Assembly (NCBI RefSeq): GCF_038505995.1
Contig: NZ_CP128414.1
Coordinates: forward strand, 186,001-250,000
Source of the DNA: Candidatus Phytoplasma asteris
Lineage (GTDB): Bacteria; Bacillota_I; Bacilli_A; Acholeplasmatales; Acholeplasmataceae
Direction of reading: 5' to 3'
Length of the DNA: 64,000 nt
The translations under genes and the position numbers were made by a program. This document shows, in pieces, positions 10,660 through 20,621 of this stretch; the stretch's first letter is position 1, and the number at the start of each line of letters is the position of its first letter. The notes under the pieces are model-generated. The model was given only the letters and a program-made list of their open reading frames with translations. It ran no database searches and was not told the DNA's origin.

Positions 10660-11361
10660 ATGCAAAATCAAAAAAATCAAAAATCTTTAGTTGCTAAAGT
10701 TTTAGTTTTATTTGCTGCTGTTGCTTTAATGTTTGTTGGCGTTCAAGTTTTTGCTGATGATAAACTAGATTTAAGCACTTTAGAATGTAAAGACGCTCTT
10801 GAACTTACTGCTGCTGATGCAGCTGATGCAGAAAAAGTTGTTAAACAATGGAAAGTTCAAAACACTTCATTGAATGCAAAAGTAACAAAAGATTCTGTAA
10901 AAGTAGTGGTTGCTGATAATAAAGTAACAGTTACACCTGCAGATGGTGATGCTGGAAAAGCTTTATCAGGTTCAAAAGTATTAATTTTAGTAGGCGTATG
11001 TGAATTAAATAAATTAACTTTAGGCACAGACAAAAAACTTACACTTACAGTTAAAGATGGCAAAGTAGATGCAGAAGCTGGTTTAAAAGCTTTAAAAGAA
11101 GCTGGAGCTAAAGTTCCTGCAACTGTAAACAAAGACGACGTAACTTTCACAGTTGGTAAAGACGACAATGCTAATAAAGTTACTGTTAAAGCTGTAGATG
11201 GTAAAACTACTGTTTCAGGACAAGTTGTCTTTGAATTTACTGTAGCTAAAACACCTTGGTACAAAACAGTGTGGTTCTTAACATTAGTAGCTGTTGTAGT
11301 TGTTGCTGCCGTTGCTGGTGGTGTGTTTTTCTTTGTTAAAAAAAACAAAAAAAATAAATAA
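10660..11361 (+). CDS. amp: antigenic membrane protein Amp
   Basis: 233 residues with a cleavable signal peptide (basic start, hydrophobic 13-30, VFA at about residue 32), a mostly beta-rich Lys/Val/Ala/Asp external domain, and a C-terminal membrane anchor (about 204-227) followed by a lysine-rich tail. This is the layout of the phytoplasma immunodominant surface protein Amp, and groEL-amp-nadE is its known neighbourhood. In onion yellows phytoplasma Amp coats the cell and binds insect actin, influencing vector specificity. AGAAAGGAG precedes the ATG. Unusually GC- and alanine-rich for the window, consistent with high expression. The antisense frame is a shadow. Confidence 0.93.
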   Translation: MQNQKNQKSLVAKVLVLFAAVALMFVGVQVFADDKLDLSTLECKDALELTAADAADAEKVVKQWKVQNTSLNAKVTKDSVKVVVADNKVTVTPADGDAGKALSGSKVLILVGVCELNKLTLGTDKKLTLTVKDGKVDAEAGLKALKEAGAKVPATVNKDDVTFTVGKDDNANKVTVKAVDGKTTVSGQVVFEFTVAKTPWYKTVWFLTLVAVVVVAAVAGGVFFFVKKNKKNK

Positions 11362-11380
11362 TCTTATTTAATCATTATTT

Positions 11381-11414
11381 AAAAAGCTAGGTTTTTTAAC
11401 CTAGTTTTTTTTAT
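11381..11414 (+). terminator. amp terminator
   Basis: CTAGGTT (11387-11393), loop TTTT, AACCTAG (11398-11404), then eight Ts; the A-run before the stem extends the pairing into the T-run. Twenty-five bases after the amp stop. Confidence 0.9.
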
Positions 11415-11766
11415 TTATCTTTATTATTAATAATAGTTTTTAGCAATAAAATAATCTTTATAAATACAATTATAATCAAAAATTATTATTAATAATAAAA
11501 AAGAATCAATTATAAGGTTTTATTTGGGAAAATTATTAAAAAATTATATAATATATATAATGGTTTTATTTTTTTTATCATCCCAAACCATAAATTAAAT
11601 ATTTATCAATTTATTTAACATCATAAAAAATTATTAAATTATTTAAATATAAACAATAAAAATTATAGTTATTATTATAAATTATCTTAATAAAAAATAT
11701 TAATTATCATAAATATTAATCTTTAATTATTAAATAATGAATAACTAAGGAAGCAAATGAAAGAAA
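11415..11766. other. AT-only intergenic region, amp to nadE
   Basis: About 350 bases, mostly A/T with runs of short repeated ATTATTAAT-type words. No open frame above 30 codons with a ribosome site, no RNA gene. Probably contains the nadE promoter, but boxes are too numerous to choose. Confidence 0.5.
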
Positions 11767-13713
11767 ATGTACAAAAACGGTTCTATTAAAATTGAATTAG
11801 CAAGCCCTCCTTTAACAGTAGGTAATCCCTTAAAAAATGCTTATAGTATGCAAAATGTTCTAAACAAAAGTAAAGCCAGTTTTGTTTTGTTCCCCGAACT
11901 TTGTTTAAGTAGTTATACAGCAGGAGATCTTTTTTTTGAAACTACTTTTTTAGAACAAAATTTTCAAGCTCTAGATTGGCTTTTAAAAAATAATTCTTTT
12001 GAAGGAGTCTATATTTTAGGTATGCCTCTTGCTTTGCATGAAGTTTTATTTAATGTAGCAGTTATCATTCAAAAAGATAAAATATTAGGAATAACCCCTA
12101 AAAAAACTATTCCCAATTATAAAGAATTTAGCGAAAAAAGATGGTTTCAATCAGGCAAAACCTGCGAATCCCAATACATCCAAATTTTGGGTCAAACAGT
12201 TCCTTTTGGAGATGTTTTATTTATTAATTCCCAATTTGATCTTATTTTTGGAGTAGAAATTTGTCAAGATTTATGGACTGTCTTTTCTCCTGGTGATCTA
12301 CTTTCCTTAAACGGCGCTCATTTAATTTTTAATCCTTCTGCCTCAACCGATCACATAGGCAAACTTGATTTAAGAAAAAATGCCGTTCTTGATCATTCGC
12401 GCAAACAAATTGGAGGCTATTTTTACACTAGTAGCGGAATTACTGAATCTACTGTTGATAATTTATTTTCTAATCACAAAATGGCTGCTTTGTTAGGCGA
12501 AATGGTCGCCGAAAAAGATTTATTTAATCAAGATGTAAGTTTAGTAGTTGATGTTTGTGTTGATTTAATTAAATTTCAAAGAAGAATTGATACTACTTAT
12601 GGTGACCAAAGAATAGGAAAACAACATCCTTTTTTAAAAGCTTATTTTGAACTCCAAGAAACGCCCCATTATCAATTTGAAAAACCAATTAATCAAACGC
12701 CTTTTATTCCTCAATCAAATGTTGCTTCGCATTTAAAATTGGCAAATGAAATCCAAGTATTAGCACTTAAAACTAAACTTAGCAATTTAAACGCCAAAAT
12801 AATTGTAGAAATTACTGAAAATATTAATGATTTGTTAACTTTGGTAGTTGCTTTTCAAAGCTTTTCCTTGTTGCAAAAACCGTTAGAAGATTTCATTGTA
12901 ATCCTAAATCCACTTCTTTTTTCCAACCAAACTCATTATCAACTCCTCAAATATTTTTTACAAACCAAAGGAGTTTGCCACATTTGTGAAAGTAGTTTTT
13001 TAAAGAAAAAAGATTTGTTAGCCTTTTTGGGACTTGACAAAACTGATGCCACCACTAACACAACTAATCTAACTGATGCCACAAATGACACAAGCGCAAC
13101 AAATGAAATAAATGAAGCAAACGAAACAGCTACTTTATTCAACGATATTAACAACATTTCTACTTTGTCAAACGAACTTGCTTCTTGTTCCAAAGACCTA
13201 GATCAAGTTTTTTTAAAGGAATTAGCTTCCCAAACACAAAAGTTTTTGTTGTTAGAAAATAATAATTTTTCGGATATGGCTTTAGGAAAAAACAATCCTC
13301 GTAGTCATTACGACCACATTTATAATGTCAATGCTGGCGTTCCTAATGTTTTAGTCAAAGAATTATTACTTTATCATTTAGAAAAAAACTATTTACAAAT
13401 TGCACCTGCCTTAAAAAAATTATATCAAAAATTAGTGCAAGAAAACATCAATCAAAAATTAATTATGGAAGATTTTATTCTTTGTTGCCACATTAAAAAA
13501 GGCTTTACCAAAACCAAAATTGCTTGGTTGTTGCAAATTGCCTTTGATTTGAGTCCAGAAAAAAGCAATCAATTAGTTGTTTCATATCTGAAAACTTTTT
13601 ATCAAAATCAATTTAAAAGACAAAATATGGCACCAGGTCCTAAAGTTTTAGAAAATAGTCTTTCGCCCAGAAACGAATTTTTGCTTCCTATTTATCTACA
13701 AAGACAAGAATAA
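11767..13713 (+). CDS. nadE: NadE-like protein: glutaminase domain intact, synthetase motif lost
   Basis: 648 residues, the two-domain layout of glutamine-dependent NAD+ synthetase. The N-terminal nitrilase-type glutaminase has its triad: Glu44 (FPELCLSSY), Lys113 (KTIPNY) and Cys166 (GVEICQDLW). The C-terminal domain is recognisable in outline (MALG at about 504-507 with a conserved Val-Lys-Glu-Leu after it), but where the SGGxDS ATP-pyrophosphatase loop should be (about 344-360) the sequence reads IIVEITENINDLL. A low-complexity Thr/Asn/Ala-rich insert occupies about 425-460. So amide hydrolysis looks possible while ATP-dependent NAD formation does not. The frame is intact. GGAAGCAAATG and the ATG at 11767 precede the domain. 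Confidence 0.85.
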   Translation: MYKNGSIKIELASPPLTVGNPLKNAYSMQNVLNKSKASFVLFPELCLSSYTAGDLFFETTFLEQNFQALDWLLKNNSFEGVYILGMPLALHEVLFNVAVIIQKDKILGITPKKTIPNYKEFSEKRWFQSGKTCESQYIQILGQTVPFGDVLFINSQFDLIFGVEICQDLWTVFSPGDLLSLNGAHLIFNPSASTDHIGKLDLRKNAVLDHSRKQIGGYFYTSSGITESTVDNLFSNHKMAALLGEMVAEKDLFNQDVSLVVDVCVDLIKFQRRIDTTYGDQRIGKQHPFLKAYFELQETPHYQFEKPINQTPFIPQSNVASHLKLANEIQVLALKTKLSNLNAKIIVEITENINDLLTLVVAFQSFSLLQKPLEDFIVILNPLLFSNQTHYQLLKYFLQTKGVCHICESSFLKKKDLLAFLGLDKTDATTNTTNLTDATNDTSATNEINEANETATLFNDINNISTLSNELASCSKDLDQVFLKELASQTQKFLLLENNNFSDMALGKNNPRSHYDHIYNVNAGVPNVLVKELLLYHLEKNYLQIAPALKKLYQKLVQENINQKLIMEDFILCCHIKKGFTKTKIAWLLQIAFDLSPEKSNQLVVSYLKTFYQNQFKRQNMAPGPKVLENSLSPRNEFLLPIYLQRQE

Positions 13714-13833
13714 AAAGCAATAAATCAAAGTTCTAAAAATATAAAATCTCAAAACATCAATAAATATCATCAAAATAACAAATCAAAACACACACACACA
13801 TAACAAATTAAAAACAAAGAAAAGGAGCAAAAA

Positions 13834-14970
13834 ATGACAAAAGTTGTTGTTGGTTTATCAGGCGGAGTTGATAGTGCCGTTGCTGCTTTTCTTTTAAAAA
13901 AACAAGGTTATTTGGTAGAAGCAGTTTTTATGCGTAATTGGGATAGCAATCTTAATTTTGATATCCAAGGTAATCCCACTTTAAATGACATATGCTCGCA
14001 AGAACTAGATTATAAAGATTCCTTAAAAGTGTCTGAACAACTAGGAATTAAGTTGCATCGTGTTGATTTTATTGAAGAATATTGGCAAAAAGTCTTTATG
14101 TCTTTTATCAAAGCCTTTGAAAATAATCTTACTCCGAATCCTGATATTTTGTGTAATAATGAAATTAAATTTAGAGCTTTTATTGAGTATGCAACAACAA
14201 AACTTGCCCCTCAATATATTGCTATGGGACATTATGCTAACATTATATATGAAACTTCTTCAGACCAAAAATTATTTCCACGACTTGCTTGTGCTGTTGA
14301 CCAAAACAAAGATCAAACTTATTTTTTATCACAACTAACAACTAAACAATTACAAAATATTTTGTTTCCTTTGGGCAATCTCACAAAACAAGAAGTACGC
14401 CAAATTGCTTTAGAAAATAATTTAATTAATGCCACTAAAAAAGATTCCACAGGGATTTGTTTTATTGGTGAAAGAAATTTTTTTCAATTTTTAAGCAACT
14501 ATTTACCCGCTCAAAAAGGTGATATTAAAACTTTGGATGGGACTTTTTTAGCACATCATAAAGGAGTAATGTATTATACCATAGGGCAACGTAAAAATTT
14601 AGGTTTGGGTGATGTTCCCAGCCAAAAACCTTGGTTTGTCGTTGGCAAACACCTTCCAACTAACACTTTATACGTAGAACAAGGTAGCACACATCCTTAT
14701 TTATACAGCGACAAAGCCTTAATTGGTGATATTGTTTGGCGCGGCAAAAAAACCAATTTGCACCTACAAGCCAAAATGCGCTACCGCCAACCCAATCAAG
14801 ACGTTATTTTAACTTGGCTAGACCAAAACAACTTAGAAATTCATTATCCTCAAACAATTAAAGCAGTAACTCCAGGGCAAATATGTGCTTTTTATGATAA
14901 AAATATTTGTTGTGGGGCAGGCGTTATTAAAGAAGTTTATTTTCAAGGCACAAAAAGACTATACACTTAA
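13834..14970 (+). CDS. mnmA: tRNA-specific 2-thiouridylase MnmA
   Basis: 378 residues. The PP-loop GLSGGVDSAVAA (residues 8-19) adenylates U34 of Lys/Glu/Gln tRNAs; FMRNWDS, NPDILCNNEIKF (first catalytic Cys, about 107) and DSTGICFIGER (second Cys, about 210) follow the family pattern exactly. The C-terminal beta-barrel domain is present. AAAAGGAGC precedes the ATG. Usual length. It lies 67 bases before rel in the same direction, without a clear terminator between. Works with a cysteine desulfurase not in the window. Confidence 0.95.
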   Translation: MTKVVVGLSGGVDSAVAAFLLKKQGYLVEAVFMRNWDSNLNFDIQGNPTLNDICSQELDYKDSLKVSEQLGIKLHRVDFIEEYWQKVFMSFIKAFENNLTPNPDILCNNEIKFRAFIEYATTKLAPQYIAMGHYANIIYETSSDQKLFPRLACAVDQNKDQTYFLSQLTTKQLQNILFPLGNLTKQEVRQIALENNLINATKKDSTGICFIGERNFFQFLSNYLPAQKGDIKTLDGTFLAHHKGVMYYTIGQRKNLGLGDVPSQKPWFVVGKHLPTNTLYVEQGSTHPYLYSDKALIGDIVWRGKKTNLHLQAKMRYRQPNQDVILTWLDQNNLEIHYPQTIKAVTPGQICAFYDKNICCGAGVIKEVYFQGTKRLYT

Positions 14971-15037
14971 TTTATTTTTTGATTTCTTTTATTTTCTTTG
15001 CGTTTTTTTGCAAATCCTTAAAAAAGAAGGTGATAAG

Positions 15038-17275
15038 ATGATTTTAGATTCCGATTTAACTTTAGAAAAAGATAAATTATATCAAGATTTAATGGCTGTG
15101 ATTTCCAAAAATATTCAAGATGCCACCATTTTGCAAAAAATTACTCAAGCCTATCTTTTTGCCAAAGAAAAACATCACGGGCAAACACGTTTTACAGGAG
15201 AACCCTATATTATTCATCCTTGTGCAGTGACTAAAATTTTGGCACAATTAAACAGCGAACCCAATACTTTAATGGCAGGATTACTCCACGATGTTTTGGA
15301 AGACACTAATGCTACTATGCAAGATTTAACTTCTTTGTTTGGCGAAGACGTGGCTTATTTAGTTTATCGGGCAACTAAACTTACCAAAATTGCTTTTCAC
15401 AAAAATCAAGGACATGCCGATAATCAACAAAAAATGTTTTTAGCAATGGCAAAAGATATTAGAGTTGTTATTGTAAAGATTGCTGACCGCTTGCACAATA
15501 TGCAAACTTTAAATTCGATGCCTTCAGAAAAACAATTACGTATTGCCAAAGAAACCTTAGAAATTCACGCTCCTTTAACACATCGTTTAGGGCTTTTTGA
15601 AATTAAATCACAATTAGAAGATTTGTCTCTAAGATATGCTTTTCCTCAAGAATACTATCGTGTTTCTAATTTAATTTGGTTAAAAAAACAACAACGTGAA
15701 GAATCAATTACCAAAATTATCACCAATATTAAATCTCTTTTAGACAGCCACCAACTCAAAAATTACACTATTAAAGGGCGTGTCAAAAATATTTATAGTA
15801 TTTATAAAAAAATTGTTAAAAGAAAAGTTAGTTTTGAAGAAATCTTTGACCTTTTAGCTATTCGAATTATTGTGCCTACTGTGGATTTGTGTTATCAATG
15901 TTTAGGGATTATTCACGGTCATTTTTCGCCACTTCCCCTAAGATTTAAAGACTATATTGCAGTTCCTAAACCTAATCTTTATCAATCTTTGCATACAACT
16001 GTTTTAACTAAGGATGGCTCTTTGTTTGAAATGCAAATAAGAACTCAAGAAATGGATGAAATTGCTGAAAAAGGAATTGCTGCTCACTGGGCTTATAAAG
16101 AAAATAAAACTTATTCCCAAGAAGCTAAACAACTAGAACTTGCCAAAAAATTAAGATGGTATCAAGAATTAGTTAAAATTACTATGGATGCCAAAAATCA
16201 TCCCGAAGAAACACCCAAAGAATTTGTAGATTCTATTAAAAATGATATTTTAAGTGATAATGTCTATGTTTTTACTCCTACTCAAGAAGTATTTGAGCTT
16301 CCCAAAGGTTCTACCCCCATTGATTTTGCCTTTCGTATTCATTCCGCAGTAGGAAGCAAAATGACAGCAGCCATCATTAACGGGCAAATTGTACCAATTG
16401 ATTATCAACTCAAAAATGGTGATATTATTTCGATTAAAACCAATAAAAATATTTTATCAGTTAATAAAGACTGGTTGCGCATGGTAAAAACAACACATGC
16501 CAAAAGAAAAATTAAAGGTTTTTTAAAAAAAGATATCAAAGAAAATAAAACTGAATATTTAGCAGAGATTCAAAAAGGAAAAGATATTATTGAAAAAGAA
16601 TTAACTGCCAATAAAATTGAACTTTCCTTGATTGATAATAATTTTGTCCAAAAACATTTTGAGCGTTACAATATTCAAACTCTTAATGATTTTTATTATG
16701 AAATTGCTAAAAAACAATTAAATCCTAAGTCAGTAATTAATAAATTGCTTGTTTTAGCCAAAGAAACTTTAAGTCAAAATATTTTGCAAAAACAAATGGC
16801 AAAATCGCATAAAAAACTCAAACATCAAAGTGAGACAGGCGTTATTATTGAAGGTCTTAGAAATCCTAAATTAAAATTGGCAAGTTGTTGCACCCCTGTT
16901 TATAACGACGAAATCCTAGGATTTGTCACTAAAGGAAGAGGTATTATTGTGCATCGCAAGGAATGTAATAATTTAGCTCAATGTGATGAAAAAAGATTAA
17001 TTACTGCTTCATGGCAACAAGACCCTACTATTGCTAAATATCCTGCTTGGATTAGTATTATTGCTTCTACCAAAGATACTTTAGTGCAACAAATTATTAA
17101 TAAAATTAACAGTTTTAATGTAAGTATTTTAGAATTTAATGTTATTAATAAACAAAAATTAGAAACTATTATTAAGATTAGGATTTTAATAGCTAATACT
17201 AAAGAATTAAATAATCTAATTACTAATTTATATAAAATTTCGCAAATTTATCAAATTCAAAGAGTCAATAATTAA
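15038..17275 (+). CDS. rel: bifunctional (p)ppGpp synthetase/hydrolase Rel
   Basis: 745 residues from the ATG at 15038, chosen because GAAGGTGATAAG precedes it and family similarity begins there; a frame reaching back to 14885 overlaps mnmA. Domains: HD hydrolase (His-Asp at 84-85 in GLLHDVLEDT), synthetase (FDLLAIRIIV, then RFKDYIAVPKPN and YQSLHTT), TGS (VYVFTPTQEVFELPKGST), a Cys-Cys stretch (KLASCCTP) and a C-terminal ACT-like region. RFKD is the RXKD signature of bifunctional Rel/SpoT rather than EXDD of mono-functional RelA, so both making and degrading the alarmone is expected. Confidence 0.95.
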   Translation: MILDSDLTLEKDKLYQDLMAVISKNIQDATILQKITQAYLFAKEKHHGQTRFTGEPYIIHPCAVTKILAQLNSEPNTLMAGLLHDVLEDTNATMQDLTSLFGEDVAYLVYRATKLTKIAFHKNQGHADNQQKMFLAMAKDIRVVIVKIADRLHNMQTLNSMPSEKQLRIAKETLEIHAPLTHRLGLFEIKSQLEDLSLRYAFPQEYYRVSNLIWLKKQQREESITKIITNIKSLLDSHQLKNYTIKGRVKNIYSIYKKIVKRKVSFEEIFDLLAIRIIVPTVDLCYQCLGIIHGHFSPLPLRFKDYIAVPKPNLYQSLHTTVLTKDGSLFEMQIRTQEMDEIAEKGIAAHWAYKENKTYSQEAKQLELAKKLRWYQELVKITMDAKNHPEETPKEFVDSIKNDILSDNVYVFTPTQEVFELPKGSTPIDFAFRIHSAVGSKMTAAIINGQIVPIDYQLKNGDIISIKTNKNILSVNKDWLRMVKTTHAKRKIKGFLKKDIKENKTEYLAEIQKGKDIIEKELTANKIELSLIDNNFVQKHFERYNIQTLNDFYYEIAKKQLNPKSVINKLLVLAKETLSQNILQKQMAKSHKKLKHQSETGVIIEGLRNPKLKLASCCTPVYNDEILGFVTKGRGIIVHRKECNNLAQCDEKRLITASWQQDPTIAKYPAWISIIASTKDTLVQQIINKINSFNVSILEFNVINKQKLETIIKIRILIANTKELNNLITNLYKISQIYQIQRVNN

Positions 17276-17579
17276 ATAATTTATTATTTATAATGCAGAC
17301 AATTATTTATTCCCCATTTATTTTATTTTACTCCATATATTAATGATGCCTTATTAAAATTATTTTGTTTATTGTGTGTTTGTGTGTATTTTTTAAATCA
17401 TTTTCATGTATTTTTTAAAGTTTTATTAGCACCAAAAATTAAAAAATATAAAATCTCCAACAACAAAAACCCAAAAAGCTTTATCAAAACTTTTATCCCA
17501 AAACAACAAAAAAATAACAAAAAAATAATCATCACAAAATTAAAACCCAACCCAACCCCAAAAGCAAAGGAGCCCAAAG
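17276..17579. other. intergenic region, rel to hisS
   Basis: 304 bases. T-rich first half with no good hairpin terminator, A/C-rich second half leading into the hisS ribosome site. A 72-codon open frame overlaps hisS but has no ribosome site and a poly-Lys/Asn composition; not accepted as a gene. Confidence 0.5.
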
Positions 17580-18848
17580 ATGTTTTCTAAAATTAAAGGT
17601 ACTTATGATTTGATGTCAGATAAAATGGTTTGTTGGCAAAAAGTAGAAAATCACATTCGCACTTTGTTTGCCAAGTATCATTTGCAAGAAATAAGAACCC
17701 CTATAATTGAATATCGTGGTGTTTTTGATAGAGCAGCTCAACATTCAGAAATGGTTTCCAAAGAAACTTATACTTTTGCAGATAAAAAAGGACGTTTTAT
17801 TACTTTGCGTCCCGAAGGAACTGCTGGTGTTATTCGTAGTTATGTGGAAAATAAATTAGATAAAACCTCACAATTACACAAGTTTTTTTATTATGGACCT
17901 TGTTTTCGCTATGAAAGACCTCAAAAAGGACGCTATCGTCAATTTCATCAAGTAGGAGTAGAAATTTTAGGACAATCAAGCCCTTTTTTAGATGTAGAAG
18001 TAATTGCTCTTGCCTATGAAACCCTCAAATCATTAGGGATTTGTGATATTACTGTGAAGATTAATTCTTTGGGATGTAAAACTACATACAATAATTATTT
18101 ACAAGTTTTTAAAAACTATTTACAAACACACTATCAACAATTATGTCCTTTATGTCAAGAAAGATTTGAAAAAAATATTTTGCGTATTTGGGATTGTAAA
18201 AATTGTCACAACGAACCTTTTTTAAAGCAAGCGCCACGCATTTTTGACCATCTTGTTGAGGACGCCAAAGTTCGTTTTTTACAAGTTTTAGAAGGGCTTA
18301 AACAAATGAATGTTAATTTTGAATTGTGTCATGATTTAGTCCGTGGACTTGATTATTATACTCATAGCGTTTTTGAAATTTTTTATAATAACAAACAAGG
18401 ACATCAAGCAGTTTTAGGTGGGGGTGGTTGTTATGATAATTTAGTTACTTTATTTGGAGGAAACCCTTCGCCTGGTATTGGTTTTGCCTTAGGCATGGAA
18501 CGTTTAATGTCGATTTTAGCCACTCATTCTTTTTGCAATAAAAATATCTTACCTTCTTTGGATGCCTTTATATTAGTTAGTGTGCCGCAATTTTTTTATC
18601 AAGGACTTGCACTTGCAACAACTCTCCGCCATCAAGGTTTTTCCGCCGATCTTAATTATCAGTTTTTATCTTTTTCCAAAAGTCTCAAACAAGCCTTAAA
18701 ACAACAACCCCTTTATCTTTTAATTCTGGGACCAAAAGAATTTGACAACAATCAAATTACAATCAAAAATACTGACACCCAACAGCAAACCACCATATTG
18801 CAAAAAGATGTTGTTTCTTATTTTCAAAACAACAAGGAGTTAAATTAA
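17580..18848 (+). CDS. hisS: histidyl-tRNA synthetase
   Basis: 422 residues, class II synthetase. IKGTYDLM start; motif 1 around IRTPIIEYRGVF; motif 2 FRYERPQKGRYRQFHQVG; HisRS-specific LVRGLDYYTHSVFE and GGGGCYDNL; motif 3 GIGFALGMERL; a C-terminal anticodon-binding domain. AAAGGAG stands nine bases before the ATG. First of a tight hisS-aspS-tilS run (3- and 9-base gaps), suggesting one transcript. Confidence 0.97.
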   Translation: MFSKIKGTYDLMSDKMVCWQKVENHIRTLFAKYHLQEIRTPIIEYRGVFDRAAQHSEMVSKETYTFADKKGRFITLRPEGTAGVIRSYVENKLDKTSQLHKFFYYGPCFRYERPQKGRYRQFHQVGVEILGQSSPFLDVEVIALAYETLKSLGICDITVKINSLGCKTTYNNYLQVFKNYLQTHYQQLCPLCQERFEKNILRIWDCKNCHNEPFLKQAPRIFDHLVEDAKVRFLQVLEGLKQMNVNFELCHDLVRGLDYYTHSVFEIFYNNKQGHQAVLGGGGCYDNLVTLFGGNPSPGIGFALGMERLMSILATHSFCNKNILPSLDAFILVSVPQFFYQGLALATTLRHQGFSADLNYQFLSFSKSLKQALKQQPLYLLILGPKEFDNNQITIKNTDTQQQTTILQKDVVSYFQNNKELN

Positions 18849-18851
18849 TTC

Positions 18852-20612
18852 ATGAAAACTAAATATAGCCATTATAACAACCAATTACAACTTGCCCATC
18901 AAGGAAAAACAGTTTTTCTAAAAGGTTTTATTTTTCGTAAACGCAACTTAGGAAAAACTCTTTTTTTTGACTTACGTGATGTTTCTGGTATAGTTCAATT
19001 ATTAGTTAAAGAAAATAATCCACAATACGACAAAATAGCTTTAATTAAATTAGAAACAGTCGTGCAAATTAAAGGTCAAGTAATTGAAAGAATCAATAAA
19101 AATCCTGATTTGCCAACTGGTGATATTGAAATTTTAGTATCTCATATTGAAATTTTAAGTGAGGCTCAAACCTTACCTTTAAATGTGTTTCAAAGTCAAG
19201 AAAGTTTAGAAGAAACCAGACTTAAATATCGTTATTTGGATTTAAGAAATCCTGAAGTTAAACATTTTTTGATTCAAAGACACCACATTACCCAAAGTAT
19301 TCGTCAAACTCTTTTGAAAAATGATTTTTTAGAACTAGAAACTCCCATTTTATCTAAATCAACTCCTGAAGGAGCAAGAGATTATTTAGTGCCTTCCAGA
19401 ATTTATCCAGGTAATTTTTATGCCCTTCCTCAATCTCCCCAACTTTTTAAACAATTATACATGATTGCAGGATTTGAAAGGTATTTTCAAGTAGCACGTT
19501 GTTTCCGCGATGAGGACCTCAGATCTGATAGACAACCTGAATTTAGTCAAATCGATATTGAAACATCTTTTTTAAATCAAGATGAAATTATGTCCTTAAC
19601 AGAAGAAATTATAGTAGATTTATTTGCCAATATTTGGAAAAAACCACTTTCTCAACCCTTTTTAAGATTAACTTATCAACAAGCCTTTGAACTTTATGGT
19701 TCTGATAAACCAGATTTAAGAAATCCCCTTAAAATCACCGATTTTACTACTTTTTTTGATACTACCACTTGCCCCCAAAATATGTTTTCAGGCAACATTA
19801 AAGGCTTTAAAGTTTCTAAAACAGCAGTTTTGACACGCCGAAAACTAGATGAGTATCAATTGTTTTTTAGTAAACATTTTAACTTGAAATTGTTTTCTTT
19901 TGTTAAAAAAAATGATAAAATTATAGGTGGAATATCTCAATTTATTAAAGATGATTCTTTTTTAAAAAATGAAGAAATTTGTTTTGTCGTTTCTGGCACA
20001 AAAGACATTATGCACAAAGCTTTAGGTATTTTTCGCACCAAACTAGCCCTTGATTTATCTTTGGTTGATACAACTCAAGAAGCGTTATTATGGATTGTTG
20101 ATTTTCCTTTGTTTGAAACTACTCAAGAAGACCTGCCCCAACCAGATCTTACTTTGGAAAACTCAAATACTTCCAACCGTCTTTATTCTTTGCATCATCC
20201 TTTTACTGCTCCTTGTGATATTGCTATTTTGAAAAGCAATCCTCAAAAAGCTCTTGCCAAAACCTATGATTTAGTTTGGAACGGCTACGAAGTGGGTGGT
20301 GGTTCGTTAAGAATTAACAATCCCCAAACGCAAGAATTAATTTTTAGTCTTTTAGGATTTTCACAAGAAGAAGTGCAAACTCGTTTTGGTTTTTTAGTCG
20401 AAGCCCTTAAATACGGCACCCCACCTCATGGAGGACTTGCCCTAGGCCTTGATCGTCTTGTGATGTTGTTTACCAAAACCAACAATATCAAAGATGTTAT
20501 TGCTTTTCCTAAAACCCAAAGTGCCAAAGATTTGATGTTAGAAGCTCCCAGCGCAGTTGACCAAGAACAACTCAACACCCTAAAACTCAAATTCAAATGC
20601 AATTGTAATTAA
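18852..20612 (+). CDS. aspS: aspartyl-tRNA synthetase
   Basis: 586 residues. An N-terminal OB-fold anticodon domain (KGFIFRKRNLGKTLFFDLRD), then a class II catalytic core: YRYLDLRNPE, ETPILSKSTPEGARDYLVP, QSPQLFKQL, motif 2 RCFRDEDLRSDRQPEFSQID, a bacterial GAD-type insertion, and motif 3 GLALGLDRLVML. AAGGAG at the end of hisS serves as ribosome site. Three bases separate it from hisS. Confidence 0.97.
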   Translation: MKTKYSHYNNQLQLAHQGKTVFLKGFIFRKRNLGKTLFFDLRDVSGIVQLLVKENNPQYDKIALIKLETVVQIKGQVIERINKNPDLPTGDIEILVSHIEILSEAQTLPLNVFQSQESLEETRLKYRYLDLRNPEVKHFLIQRHHITQSIRQTLLKNDFLELETPILSKSTPEGARDYLVPSRIYPGNFYALPQSPQLFKQLYMIAGFERYFQVARCFRDEDLRSDRQPEFSQIDIETSFLNQDEIMSLTEEIIVDLFANIWKKPLSQPFLRLTYQQAFELYGSDKPDLRNPLKITDFTTFFDTTTCPQNMFSGNIKGFKVSKTAVLTRRKLDEYQLFFSKHFNLKLFSFVKKNDKIIGGISQFIKDDSFLKNEEICFVVSGTKDIMHKALGIFRTKLALDLSLVDTTQEALLWIVDFPLFETTQEDLPQPDLTLENSNTSNRLYSLHHPFTAPCDIAILKSNPQKALAKTYDLVWNGYEVGGGSLRINNPQTQELIFSLLGFSQEEVQTRFGFLVEALKYGTPPHGGLALGLDRLVMLFTKTNNIKDVIAFPKTQSAKDLMLEAPSAVDQEQLNTLKLKFKCNCN

Positions 20613-20621
20613 GGATGTTTC

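Noticed and set aside
10857-11348. 163-codon antisense frame inside amp
   Set aside because: Thr/Ser/Val composition is the mirror of the Lys/Ala/Asp-rich amp gene; no start signals.
17372-17590. 72-codon frame before hisS
   Set aside because: No ribosome site, poly-Lys/Asn composition, overlaps the hisS start.
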